This document shows positions 8,638-18,071 of a stretch of DNA of 64,000 bases, piece after piece. Position 1 is the stretch's first letter. Every line of letters starts with the position of its first letter. The DNA is from Candidatus Berkiella cookevillensis (lineage in GTDB: Bacteria > Pseudomonadota > Gammaproteobacteria > Berkiellales > Berkiellaceae): assembly GCF_001431315.2 (NCBI RefSeq), contig NZ_LKHV02000001.1, positions 2,728,001-2,792,000 on the forward strand, given 5' to 3'. The notes beneath the pieces were generated by a model. That model ran no database searches and was not told where the DNA came from. It was given only the letters and a program-made list of their open reading frames with translations. A program made the position numbers and the translations under genes.

Positions 8638-9357
8638 CTACTGTATCACTGGCCCTCTGCGAAGAATAAAGGCATAGCTAGAGGTACTATATTGCTTATA
8701 CGGTATTGCGCGAATATGCGGGTGCGCCTCTAAAAATTCCTGAAAGGCTCGCGACTCACCGCAGTCAGGATCACCCTTAAAGGCAAACCATTCATCAAAC
8801 ATAATCACAGTACCATTCTGTATCAAAGGCTCAATATGAAATAATACTGTCTTACAAGATTCATAAAGATCCGCATCAATATGAATCATAGCTGCTTTAT
8901 TATATTTTTGGGGTAACACTTTAGGAACAGTCTCTGAAAATAAACCAATTTCGAGTATAGGTTTATCAAAACCACAGATATCAAACAATTTAAGAACATG
9001 TGCAGGCTTAATCACTTCACCTGTTTTTAGAAAAGGATGATTTCGTCTTTCATTATTTTTAAAGACATTCTTATACCACCGCGCATGTCCTTCTCCTGCG
9101 GGTAGTCCCTCAAAAGAATCAAAACCAACAAAATGTCTTTGCAATATTTGTTTGTCTTTATTGCCCAACCATTCAGGATGTTTCTGACATTCTTCATGAA
9201 AAAGAGCAAATAACAATAAACTAACACCTGCACCAACACCAAACTCTAAGATATCGCCTTCGACCATTTCATAGTTTAGCCATTGTACAATATCGCGAAA
9301 TGCAAAATATCGATAATCAGATGCCAGCATTTCATATACTTTTTCGTATGCTTCCAT
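8638..9357 (-). CDS. TylF-like O-methyltransferase, copy 2
   Basis: 239 residues, a close paralogue of the downstream gene. The same motifs occur in the same places: DILEFGVGAGVS, GFDSFEGLP, HIDADLYESCKTVL, FDEWFAFKG. Differences cluster at the C-terminus (SYAFILRRGPVIQ against SNAFIMQRTNTTAGF) and in the segment after residue 55. Both copies keep the catalytic region, so both are probably active, perhaps on different hydroxyls. The 44-bp spacing to copy 1 suggests a two-gene operon; coaD follows upstream after only 29 bp and could share the transcript. Confidence 0.86.
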   Translation of the reverse strand: MEAYEKVYEMLASDYRYFAFRDIVQWLNYEMVEGDILEFGVGAGVSLLLFALFHEECQKHPEWLGNKDKQILQRHFVGFDSFEGLPAGEGHARWYKNVFKNNERRNHPFLKTGEVIKPAHVLKLFDICGFDKPILEIGLFSETVPKVLPQKYNKAAMIHIDADLYESCKTVLFHIEPLIQNGTVIMFDEWFAFKGDPDCGESRAFQEFLEAHPHIRAIPYKQYSTSSYAFILRRGPVIQ

Positions 9358-9386
9358 AATGCAAATCCTTTGCTATATATTTGCTT

Positions 9387-9884
<498 letters not shown>

Positions 9885-9936
9885 TTATTCAATCCTATTT
9901 GACCACCCATTATCACCGCATTATTCTTGGCGACTA

Positions 9937-10083
9937 TATAGTCACAGCACATGAGTTTCACCCGCAAGGGGCACAATGTAGGGTAGGCGTCGAGCCTCGA
10001 GCAACCAGAGTGTACATAAAAGTACATGAGGATTGCGAGAGGACGAAGACAACACCCCCGAAAGCTCATGTGCGAAGACTATA
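9937..10083. repeat. Structured dispersed element, copy A, overlapping the hemE stop
   Basis: A 147-bp element with imperfect inverted ends: left arm TATAGTC-ACA-GCACATGAG (9937 on), right arm the complement of TATAGTC-TTC-GCACATGAG (ending 10083). Inside is a long hairpin: CCTC (9995-9998), GA, GCAA, CC, then TGTAC (10011-10015), loop ATAAAA, GTACA (10022-10026), GG, A, TTGC (10033-10036), GA, GAGG (10039-10042). A second copy at 38932-39058 has the same layout with different but still paired stems. The right arm covers the last codons and stop of hemE. Confidence 0.75.
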
Positions 10084-11181
10084 CATTTCAACCCATTCGA
10101 TTAAACGTTCTACTTGCTCCGGTGGTGTCTGAGGTAAAATACCATGCCCCAAGTTAAAAATATGCCCTGGCTGCTTGCCATGCGATTGTATGACACGTGC
10201 CACTTCTTGTTGCAACATGTCAGGTGTTGCCATTAATAAAGTAGGATCTAAATTACCTTGTAAGGCTATCTTCTGGCCGACTTGCTCTCGAACCCAACCC
10301 AAGTCTACCGTCCAATCAATGGACAATCCTTCTATACCCAGCGCAACTAAATCAGAAAAAAGTGTATATTTACCTTTGGCAAAGAAAATAATAGGCGTTG
10401 ATTTTGTTGCTTCATCTGCTTTTAAAGCTTTTACTATTTTTTGAACCGCAGCTAAAGAAAAACGCTTATAGGCATGATCGGATAAAATACCACCCCATGT
10501 ATCAAATATCATCAGTGCTTTCACACCTGCTTTTACCTGCGCTTTGAGGTATTTTATGGTTGTTTCTGACAGCTTATCTAACAATAATTCTACTGTTTCA
10601 GGTTGTTGCCAAGCCAAGGTTTTAATTTTACTAAAATCCTTGCTAGTGCCCCCCTCAACCATATAGGTTGCCACTGTCCAAGGACTGCCACAAAAGCCAA
10701 TCAAAGGAATATTGTTTAGCTCTTTAACAACCAGTTTAATCGCATCACTGACAAAGGATAATTTATCTGCTGCTTCATTGGTCTCCAATTGCTCAACTTG
10801 CTTTAAACTTTCAATGCGAGGCGCAAACACAGGACCTTCTCCTTCTTGGAAAGAAAGCGGTAATCCCATGGCTTGTCCAATCAACAGGATATCAGAAAAT
10901 ATAATAGCTGCGTCCAAACGATAACGACGCAATGGCATCATCGTGACTTCGCAGGCAAGCTCTGGATTTTGGCAAAGTACGATAAAATCTTTTACCTGAC
11001 TTCTTAATTTGCGATACTCCGGCATATATCGACCTGCTTGTCTCATCAACCACACAGGCGTTCTTTCAACAGGTTGGCACTTGAGTGCTTGTAAAAAAAG
11101 ACTGGAAGTATCTTTCTCAACAGGCGTAAAAGGATGTGTATTTGAAGAATTGCTGGTCGTGCTGAGCGTATCTTTTACCAT
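10066..11181 (-). CDS. hemE: Uroporphyrinogen decarboxylase
   Basis: Converts uroporphyrinogen III to coproporphyrinogen III in haem synthesis. 371 residues; the signature MRQAGRYMPEYRK, the catalytic-side DAAIIFSDILLI and GFCGSPWTVATYMVEGG are all present. The N-terminus has about 20 extra Ser/Thr-rich residues (KDTLSTTSNSSNTHPF) before the conserved core, so a start slightly downstream is possible. The last four residues, SLRT, and the stop codon are encoded by the right arm of the repeat element at 9937-10083, which appears to have landed on or replaced the native end of the gene. Confidence 0.97.
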   Translation of the reverse strand: MVKDTLSTTSNSSNTHPFTPVEKDTSSLFLQALKCQPVERTPVWLMRQAGRYMPEYRKLRSQVKDFIVLCQNPELACEVTMMPLRRYRLDAAIIFSDILLIGQAMGLPLSFQEGEGPVFAPRIESLKQVEQLETNEAADKLSFVSDAIKLVVKELNNIPLIGFCGSPWTVATYMVEGGTSKDFSKIKTLAWQQPETVELLLDKLSETTIKYLKAQVKAGVKALMIFDTWGGILSDHAYKRFSLAAVQKIVKALKADEATKSTPIIFFAKGKYTLFSDLVALGIEGLSIDWTVDLGWVREQVGQKIALQGNLDPTLLMATPDMLQQEVARVIQSHGKQPGHIFNLGHGILPQTPPEQVERLIEWVEMYSLRT

Positions 11182-11238
11182 GACTTAACTAACTTCTTTT
11201 TGATAGGATGGTTCATTTTAACGGATATGGCTAGCGCC

Positions 11239-11309
11239 GTCGAGGAATTGAGGGGGTGCTTCAGTACTGTCTTTTCCCCCGTTCGCAAAGCGAACATATG
11301 CCCCTCGAC
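11239..11309. repeat. Inverted-repeat cluster downstream of damX promoter side
   Basis: GTCGAGG at 11239-11245 pairs with CCTCGAC at 11303-11309, and GAGGGGG at 11250-11256 pairs with CCCCC at 11276-11280. The small palindrome GTTCGCAAAGCGAAC lies at 11281-11295. Together they form a nested hairpin in the hemE-damX gap, next to the REP pair at 11319. Probably another repeat-derived remnant. Confidence 0.5.
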
Positions 11310-11318
11310 CATTTATTC

Positions 11319-11380
11319 GTAGGGGCCGGTCTCTGTGCCGGCCCATCACATTCAGGGCGGACACAGCGGTCCGCCCCTAC
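11319..11380. repeat. Inverted pair of GTAGGGG REP hairpins
   Basis: Two REP-like units face each other. The left starts GTAGGGG at 11319 and folds GGGCCGG/CCGGCCC around a TCTCTGTG loop. The right, on the minus strand, starts GTAGGGG at 11380 and folds GGGCGGAC/GTCCGCCC around CGCTGT. A third unit with the same prefix and loop style lies at 38866-38891. It lies in the short gap between hemE and damX, downstream of damX, and could also end its transcript. Confidence 0.7.
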
Positions 11381-11444
11381 ATAATCCATCTCATCATTTG
11401 TTGTCAAAGGGAGTCGCCGTCTGCGGCGGAAGGGTTTTCAAAAT

Positions 11445-12914
11445 TTAACCCTGAGCTGAATTAATTTCTTGCTGAACGCTCTCTATGCTTCTCACCCATG
11501 GTTTAACATTTTGTCTCAATGCTGGAGGCAAAGTTTGTATTGCTTTCTGTGCAGATTCTTTGCTTGGATATTCTCCCAACACAACCACATACCAAAGATC
11601 GCCTTTGACTTGTTTGCGGTATGTATAGGCTTTATCGGCAATTTTATGTGTATTGATAAATTGCTTAATACTGGCTTGATTTTTACCACCCATTAACTGC
11701 AAAGTATAAAATTTAGCATTTGCATTTAATAATTTATTTTCTGCACTTAACAATGTTTTTGTTGCCGGCTTGGCAGTGGCTTGTTTGCTCACAGGTATTG
11801 CAGGCGCAACTGTTTTAAGGTCAACTGCTGCAGCTGTCTTGCTAACAGTTGCTGCCTTATCTGCTGCCGTGACATCACTGACAACCGCAGTAGTGGCAAC
11901 ACCACTGCTATTATTGTCCGTCGCAGCAAGTATAGGCGCTTGATTTGCATTTGTCTGTGTTGTTGCATTCCCTTCTTGCACTGCACTCGCATTTGTCATT
12001 GCTTCTCTAGAAGCAGACAGTACTTTGATATTTAAGGGCTGCGAGCTTGTTTCCCAATTTACTTCTGCCAACTGTGCAGCTTGTGTGGGTGGATTCTGCC
12101 ATTCTGCATCGTCCATCGGGTTTAGGCTTAAATAAATGATACCCAAGCCCACACCTGCAAGTGCACCTAGGGCAATAGGATGAACAAGCATCTGCCTTGC
12201 TCGATCTAAAGAAAGTGTTTTAGTGGCCATATTAACTCCATGTGGCTTTGCGGTTTTTCTACTCACCGGCTCTTGAAAAATGTGATCTGATTGATGCTCG
12301 AATAACCCATCTTCATCTAAATCAGCTAAAGTATTTTTCTTTACAGTAGGAGGCATTGTAGCGGCTCTTTTTACCGTATCTATGCTTGCTTGTGCTAATT
12401 CTAAGGTATGGCTATGACCTTTAATGATAGATTGAAACTCATCTTGCGCTAAGGTTTGCTCTAATTCTGGCTGTCCAAATAAAATAATATGTAATTGTCT
12501 TCTCGGCTCAAGATCCGTTTGTGAAAGCTGTAAAAGTGCTTTTAAACACTCTGGCGACATGAAATCAGCATCATCAACCAGCAAAACCCAGGTTGAATCC
12601 TGGTGTTGTGCTATGCCATCTGCCTCTACTTGCAAGGGCAGCGTACTCTGTTTATCCCACGGCAGATTAAAGAGTTGCGCAATTTTCTGCATCATCGCAT
12701 CCACTGTTTTCTGCTCAGAATACAAGGCATGTTTATATAATCTAGGCAAAGGCAAATCAAGAAAATATTGAATGAATTCTGTTTTACCAGAATTATGAGG
12801 TGCTACAACGCACAACACATTTTGACTAAATTGACATAAATGAGCGAGTAATTCTGCTTGCTGTTGCCATAATGCGACACGCGGTGTTGGTTTTTTGAGA
12901 GGCTGGTTTTCCAT
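11445..12914 (-). CDS. damX: DamX-like AAA/SPOR domain protein
   Basis: 489 residues. The N-terminal half is an ExeA/DamX-type ATPase: P-loop APHNSGKT at 38-45, Walker B WVLLVDDADF, and QLHIILFGQPELEQ. A single hydrophobic helix (PIALGALAGVGLGIIYLSL, near 245-265) anchors it in the inner membrane. A long Ala/Thr-rich linker follows, then a C-terminal SPOR domain (FYTLQLMGG to about 475) that binds denuded peptidoglycan at the division septum. Its place directly after aroB is the classic gammaproteobacterial order pilMNOPQ-aroK-aroB-damX. It is the last gene of that minus-strand run. Confidence 0.9.
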   Translation of the reverse strand: MENQPLKKPTPRVALWQQQAELLAHLCQFSQNVLCVVAPHNSGKTEFIQYFLDLPLPRLYKHALYSEQKTVDAMMQKIAQLFNLPWDKQSTLPLQVEADGIAQHQDSTWVLLVDDADFMSPECLKALLQLSQTDLEPRRQLHIILFGQPELEQTLAQDEFQSIIKGHSHTLELAQASIDTVKRAATMPPTVKKNTLADLDEDGLFEHQSDHIFQEPVSRKTAKPHGVNMATKTLSLDRARQMLVHPIALGALAGVGLGIIYLSLNPMDDAEWQNPPTQAAQLAEVNWETSSQPLNIKVLSASREAMTNASAVQEGNATTQTNANQAPILAATDNNSSGVATTAVVSDVTAADKAATVSKTAAAVDLKTVAPAIPVSKQATAKPATKTLLSAENKLLNANAKFYTLQLMGGKNQASIKQFINTHKIADKAYTYRKQVKGDLWYVVVLGEYPSKESAQKAIQTLPPALRQNVKPWVRSIESVQQEINSAQG

Positions 12915-12933
12915 CTGTATCAGGTTCCCTGGT

Positions 12934-14043
12934 TCACATGGGTTCTTTCCATCGACTTAAAACTGTTTTCACACTTTCTATGTCCACGTTACTCAAAATC
13001 TCTGCACATCCAAGTTGAGACAAGAGCACCCAATTCATTGTTTGGTTATATTTTTTATCTAAGCTGATTTTATCAATAATTGCTTCAATGGATAAAGTGT
13101 TTGGCACATGAGTAGGTAGTCCAATTACTTCTAATAAGGCAACTAATCTATCCAATACAGTATAAGAAAGTGCATTCAATTCGCAAGCTAAATGGGTGGC
13201 AATCACCATGCCTATGGCAACGGCCTCACCATGCAATATGCTTTTGAAATCAAGCAGACTTTCAATTGCATGACCGATGGTGTGTCCAAAATTTAAGATC
13301 ATGCGATGACGTGATTCAAATTCATCCTCACTCACAACCAAAGTTTTCAGCTGACAAGAACGGTAGATAGCTTGTGTACATAAAGTCATATCTTCATACA
13401 GTTGACTTGCATTTTTTTCTATCCAATTAAAAAAATCTGCGTCCTGTATGAGACCATACTTTATCATTTCAGCAAGCCCAGCATTAAATTCTCGTTTGGG
13501 CAAGGTTAACAAGGCTGTAGGATCAATGATAACAGCTTTGGGAGAATAAAAAGCACCAATTAAATTTTTACCCAGTGCATGATTAACCGCTGTTTTGCCA
13601 CCGATTGCAGCATCAATCTGTGCTAAAAGTGATGTAGGGCATTGTATAAAATCTATACCCCGCAGATAACAACTTGCAGCAAAGCCTGTTAAATCGCCCA
13701 CAACACCGCCTCCTAATGCAAGCATCAAAGCATCACGACGGTATTGGTTTTGCAAACAATGCGCCCACAGCGCTTCTGCTTGGGAGATTGTTTTATGTTG
13801 ATCGCCTTCAGGAATGATATGCAATGCAATTTTGCTGGCAGAAAGGCTACGTGCCGTTGCTTCTAGGACAGGGAAATAACGATCGGCAATCAATTGATGC
13901 GACACAACTAAAATGTGTCTATTTTCCAGTAATGGCTTAAGAAGCGTTGTATTTTGATAGGCGCGTGACATTACCCATACAGGATAATCACCACGCTTTG
14001 ATTTAACCCAGAGTGGTTTTTCTGTATCGATTGTTGGCATCAT
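12934..14043 (-). CDS. aroB: 3-dehydroquinate synthase
   Basis: Second step of the shikimate pathway: cyclises DAHP to 3-dehydroquinate with NAD+ and a divalent metal. 369 residues. The conserved GGGVVGDLTGFAAS, CPTSLLAQIDAAIGGKT and HALGKNLIGAF segments are present, as are the metal ligands in FGHTIGHAIE and HGEAVAIGM. It is separated from aroK by 5 bp and from damX by 19 bp, so the three are surely one operon. Confidence 0.97.
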   Translation of the reverse strand: MMPTIDTEKPLWVKSKRGDYPVWVMSRAYQNTTLLKPLLENRHILVVSHQLIADRYFPVLEATARSLSASKIALHIIPEGDQHKTISQAEALWAHCLQNQYRRDALMLALGGGVVGDLTGFAASCYLRGIDFIQCPTSLLAQIDAAIGGKTAVNHALGKNLIGAFYSPKAVIIDPTALLTLPKREFNAGLAEMIKYGLIQDADFFNWIEKNASQLYEDMTLCTQAIYRSCQLKTLVVSEDEFESRHRMILNFGHTIGHAIESLLDFKSILHGEAVAIGMVIATHLACELNALSYTVLDRLVALLEVIGLPTHVPNTLSIEAIIDKISLDKKYNQTMNWVLLSQLGCAEILSNVDIESVKTVLSRWKEPM

Positions 14044-14048
14044 GAGGT

Positions 14049-14585
14049 CTAAGTCAGAAGATGTTCTTTTTCAAGAACGCGAATGACTTCCAAAGCAACG
14101 GATCGTACGGTGCGACCATCTGTATCAATAATCACATCTGCAATCTCACGATAAAGAGGATCTCTTGATTCCATTAAACCATCTAACTTCTCTTCTCTTG
14201 GCATATCTTTTTGCTGAAGCAATGGTCTTCTCTTATCTTTGGCAGTGCGCTTTAGTTGTTGTTCAACAGTGGTAAACAGATAAACAACCGTGCCTCGGGC
14301 AGCGAGCTTGTTTCTATTCTCGGCGCTTAAAATGGCGCCACCGCCTGTTGCCAAAACCAAACCCTGTCGTTGACTGAGTTCATCAATCACTATTTCTTCG
14401 CGCTTTCGAAAGCCTTCTTCGCCTTCAACATCAAAAATCCAGCCAATATCCGCACCTGCTCTGTCTTCAATTTCTTGATCGACATCACAGAATTCAAGCT
14501 TCAATTCCTTAGCGAGTTGTTTGCCAATCGTGCTTTTACCAGCACCCATTGGTCCAACAAGGAATAAGTTAATTGATCGCTTCAT
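14049..14585 (-). CDS. aroK: Shikimate kinase
   Basis: Phosphorylates shikimate at the 3-hydroxyl with ATP. 178 residues. P-loop GPMGAGKST at 11-19, the [11 protein letters not shown] segment with the shikimate-binding acid, the second glycine motif ATGGGAIL, and the adenine/lid arginine in KDKRRPLLQ are all seen. A 199-bp gap separates it from pilQ upstream, so aroK-aroB-damX may have its own promoter as well as read-through from the pil operon. Confidence 0.97.
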   Translation of the reverse strand: MKRSINLFLVGPMGAGKSTIGKQLAKELKLEFCDVDQEIEDRAGADIGWIFDVEGEEGFRKREEIVIDELSQRQGLVLATGGGAILSAENRNKLAARGTVVYLFTTVEQQLKRTAKDKRRPLLQQKDMPREEKLDGLMESRDPLYREIADVIIDTDGRTVRSVALEVIRVLEKEHLLT

Positions 14586-14784
14586 ACGCCTCTTGATTTG
14601 TATTTAAGTATTTTGACTTCGTTATGCATATTAAAAACGAAACCTAGGTTTAGGGAGTAGACCAACAAAAGATAAATCCCCTGGGTCTCATTTCACAGTT
14701 CGGCAATAGTATAGCATCTTGCCTAAGATAAGCGCTAGCAAGAATGGGTCAGCTCATCGACCCATATTATACTTTTATCTCTTG

Positions 14785-16923
14785 CTATGTCACCCCCTCC
14801 TGAATAATCTTTGGCGTGACAAAAATTAAGAGTTCATTTCTCTTATCTAAATTTGTTTCGCTTTTAAACAACCAACCAACTAAAGGCAGATTGCCTAAAA
14901 AGGGTACTCGTCTAACTTGCCCATTCTTTTCTTGCTGATAAATACCACCCAAGACAACGGTCTCACCATTTGCCACTAATACTTTGGTATGCATTTCTCT
15001 TGTATTGATAGAGGGTACACCATTGACAGAAAGTGTACCTCGAGAATCTTGATTGACTGTTAAATCTAAAATAATTTTATCGTCTGGCGTAATTTGCGGC
15101 GTTACCTCCAAGCGTAATACCGCTTTTTTAAAAGCAACAGAGGTTGCACCACTGGATGAGCTTTCTTGATAAGGAATTTCCTCACCCGCTTCAATATAGG
15201 CTTGTTGTTGATTAGAAGTCACAATACGTGGGCTGGCTACAATTTTACCCAAACCCTCAGACTCCAAGGCGGCTAATTCTAAGTCAAGAATAGTGCCCCC
15301 TGGTAACGAAGCAACCGTTAAGCCCAAAGAAGAAGTACCCCCTGTTGAGATTGCCGCAGGCAAGTCAACCATGAGCCTTTCTGCGACTGAGGTTGCCGCA
15401 ACAGCCGCTGTTGGATTTTGTGCCAAGGCAATACCACTACTGCCCGCATTATGACCCGCCACCCCTAAGACAGGCTCATTGCCCGGGCGCAGTTTTGCAG
15501 CAGCCCCAAATTTAACCCCCAGCGCATCTTCAAAATCATCTGTTGCAAAAACAACCCGCGACTCAATCAATACTTGTCTAACCGGCATATCTAAGCGATG
15601 CACCAATTTCCTAATCTCATCCAATTTCTGCGCTGTATCTTGTACAAGCAAGGTATTGGTTCTTTCATCCACAGAGGCCGTGCCTCTAGCGGAAAGTAAG
15701 GAATTATTTTCATCTTTTAACAAGCCAGCAATACTTGCAGCCTTTGCATAGTTGATCTGAATGTATTCAGCACGCAAAGGTGCCAAATCCTGAACTTGCT
15801 GCGTTGTTTGTAACTCCAATTTCTCTCGCGCTGATATCTCTTCTGTAGGCGCCACCAACAAGACATTGCCCACTTGACGTTTTGCCAACCCTTTTGTTCT
15901 CATAATGATATCTAAAGCTTGATCCCAAGGCACATTTTTCAAGCGTAAGGTCACACTGCCTCGCACCGTATCACTCGACACAATATTGAGCCCGGTAAAA
16001 TCTGCTATCAACTGCAGGACAGCTCTTACTTCAATATCCTGAAAATTCAGCGACAATCTTTCGCCGGTATATTCAAAGGCCTTCTCCTTAAGCGCATCCT
16101 TTTCTTGCTTTGTTAAAGGGCGCACTTCAATGGTAAAGCGATTATCAGCTTGATAGGCGATATGCTCTGCATAGCCTTCCATTTTAATGGTCATTTCAAC
16201 ATCAGAACCTTGCTGTATGCTATTTACAGAAACAACTGGCGTTCCAAAGTCGGTGACATCTAGCTTGCGCTGTAACTGCGCTGGCAAGTGCGCATTGACA
16301 AATCTCACCCGTATTTGAGAGCCTTCTTCTTTCAACTCAATGGCAACATTCTGATGGCTTAAATCAACCATGACGCGCCCATCTGATTGCGCACCTCTTC
16401 TAAAATCTATATTGTTGATTGAAAATTGCCCTGCTATTTTTTTTGCAAAGGCATGACCACTGAAGGGATCTGTACTTTGTGCCGCAGGAATACCCGCAGC
16501 AATAACAATATTGACGTCGCTGCCTTCCACACTCATTTGATAGGGCACAGACTCATTTAAATCAATGACAACGCGGGTGCGGTTGTCTGCCTCAACCACA
16601 CTAACACGTCTTACCGCGCCTAAATTATATTCCGCTCGAGCGGCATCAGATGCCAATCCATTTTTAACACCCGGCAAATCTAAAACTATCTTTGCTGGAT
16701 TTTCAATTGCAAAGTTTTTAGGCTCTGTGATGGGGTGGGATAATTTTAAATTGACTTTAATTCGATTGCCTTCGATGCTCGAAACTTGCACCGCCCTTAA
16801 TTGCAAACCATGCGCTGATGCCGCATTTCTAGCCTGTGGCGCAGCAGTAGCACTCGCCACATACCCAAGCAAAGCAAATACTAAAAGCATGCAACCAACG
16901 ACACTGCGCTGTAACTTAGCCAT
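14785..16923 (-). CDS. pilQ: Type IV pilus secretin PilQ
   Basis: Outer-membrane secretin through which the type IV pilus emerges. 712 residues from the ATG at 16923. This start has GGAG nine bases upstream, whereas a GTG at 16938 would place that SD inside the gene. Signal peptide to about residue 28 (ending ASATAAPQ), two AMIN domains that bind peptidoglycan, an STN/secretin N0 domain (LSLNFQDIEVRAVLQLIADF), an N1 domain, and the C-terminal secretin domain with VASPRIVTSNQQQAYIEAGE and VPFLGNLPLVGWLFKS. Last of the pilMNOPQ run. Confidence 0.97.
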   Translation of the reverse strand: MAKLQRSVVGCMLLVFALLGYVASATAAPQARNAASAHGLQLRAVQVSSIEGNRIKVNLKLSHPITEPKNFAIENPAKIVLDLPGVKNGLASDAARAEYNLGAVRRVSVVEADNRTRVVIDLNESVPYQMSVEGSDVNIVIAAGIPAAQSTDPFSGHAFAKKIAGQFSINNIDFRRGAQSDGRVMVDLSHQNVAIELKEEGSQIRVRFVNAHLPAQLQRKLDVTDFGTPVVSVNSIQQGSDVEMTIKMEGYAEHIAYQADNRFTIEVRPLTKQEKDALKEKAFEYTGERLSLNFQDIEVRAVLQLIADFTGLNIVSSDTVRGSVTLRLKNVPWDQALDIIMRTKGLAKRQVGNVLLVAPTEEISAREKLELQTTQQVQDLAPLRAEYIQINYAKAASIAGLLKDENNSLLSARGTASVDERTNTLLVQDTAQKLDEIRKLVHRLDMPVRQVLIESRVVFATDDFEDALGVKFGAAAKLRPGNEPVLGVAGHNAGSSGIALAQNPTAAVAATSVAERLMVDLPAAISTGGTSSLGLTVASLPGGTILDLELAALESEGLGKIVASPRIVTSNQQQAYIEAGEEIPYQESSSSGATSVAFKKAVLRLEVTPQITPDDKIILDLTVNQDSRGTLSVNGVPSINTREMHTKVLVANGETVVLGGIYQQEKNGQVRRVPFLGNLPLVGWLFKSETNLDKRNELLIFVTPKIIQEGVT

Positions 16924-16939
16924 ATTTTTTAACTCCACA

Positions 16940-17479
16940 CTATTCCTTTGTAACGGTTTCTTCTGCCGTTAATACCATGTCGGATTGACGCTCTTGCCAT
17001 CCACCTGTGGGGCTGGGGACAATCTCCGTAATACCTACTTTTTCTTCTGTAATTGAATTAATTTTGCCATGATTGAGTCCAACATAATTTCCTTTGACTA
17101 CGCGGTGGAGTGCGCCATCTTTGTCTACAATCAGCGCCCACATTTTGCCATCTCTTTCTAAGGTGCCCACCATTTTAAGTGCATCAATTGGAAAACCTTC
17201 TAAAGGCTCTTTGGGTCGATTTGCATCTGGGCGAATGCCATTATCCAGCACTGCGGTCGCAACTGTTTTTTCAGGATCCGGCGGCACAAAGGGACTACGC
17301 TTGTCTAAAGCTGCATATGTAAAAGTCTCATAGGGCTTAATTTGTGGTAAAGCTTCAATTTCTCCAGAAGGACGGGCTTTGACTTGAGCAATGTACTGCT
17401 CAAGCTTTTCTCGTTTCTCATCAAAATTACAACCTGCTACCACGAAGCACAAAATTAGCACAAGTAGTCGTCTAGTCAT
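16940..17479 (-). CDS. pilP: Type IV pilus lipoprotein PilP
   Basis: Inner-membrane lipoprotein linking the PilMNO platform to the PilQ secretin. 179 residues with signal peptide and lipobox VAGC (cysteine 17). The conserved C-terminal beta domain reads VGTLERDGKMWALIVDKDG and HRVVKGNYVGLNHGKI. It overlaps pilO by 8 bp and is followed by pilQ after 16 bp, so it is part of one operon. Confidence 0.96.
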   Translation of the reverse strand: MTRRLLVLILCFVVAGCNFDEKREKLEQYIAQVKARPSGEIEALPQIKPYETFTYAALDKRSPFVPPDPEKTVATAVLDNGIRPDANRPKEPLEGFPIDALKMVGTLERDGKMWALIVDKDGALHRVVKGNYVGLNHGKINSITEEKVGITEIVPSPTGGWQERQSDMVLTAEETVTKE

Positions 17480-18071
17480 TCGACTCTCCTTCTGCTGTAT
17501 ACCGATAAGTCTTCGCCGTAATATTCATCATCAGTCTTTCATTCGTATCTTCGTTAGAAAGACGTTTAATTACAAAATCATGCAAGGTAACAATACGTGG
17601 CAAAGAAGCAATATTTGAAACAAATTCTGCAAATTGATGATAGGTACCAATCACCGCTATCTCTATGGGAAGCTCAACATAGAAATCAATTTCTTTTTCT
17701 GGCAAGAGGCGAATCGTACGAAACTCTAAACCTGTTGCAAGTCCTTGATGTGAAATATCTTCTAATAAGCCTGGCACTTCTGTTTTTTCTGGTAATTGGC
17801 GAAGTAAGGCACCAAAAGAGGCTTTCATCGTCTTCATTTGTTCTTGATAAGCATCTAAGTTTGCTGCTTGCTGCTGCTTATATTCAAAGGTCTGCTTGAG
17901 TGTTTGCTCTTCTTTTTCATATTGCTCTAAAACGCGCAATTGTTTTTTAGTATCAAACCAAACGCCTAAGGCAATCATTGAAAGCGTAATAAAGAGGATC
18001 ATAATCCCCTTGGCAACCAAAGGCCAATTCCCAATGTCATTGATATCTAGCTCATTGAGGTTTAGGTTCAT
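17472..18071 (-). CDS. pilO: Type IV pilus inner-membrane protein PilO
   Basis: Inner-membrane platform protein that dimerises with PilN and contacts PilP. 199 residues: short cytoplasmic N-terminus, one membrane helix (GIMILFITLSMIALGVWFD), a coiled coil from about 45 to 90, and a ferredoxin-like periplasmic domain. Overlaps pilN by 20 bp and pilP by 8 bp, the tight packing usual for this operon. Confidence 0.95.
   Translation of the reverse strand: MNLNLNELDINDIGNWPLVAKGIMILFITLSMIALGVWFDTKKQLRVLEQYEKEEQTLKQTFEYKQQQAANLDAYQEQMKTMKASFGALLRQLPEKTEVPGLLEDISHQGLATGLEFRTIRLLPEKEIDFYVELPIEIAVIGTYHQFAEFVSNIASLPRIVTLHDFVIKRLSNEDTNERLMMNITAKTYRYTAEGESND

Noticed and set aside
16565-16972. Plus-strand open frame of 135 codons
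   Set aside because: Antisense to the N-terminal part of pilQ, which is certain; no SD and biased composition.
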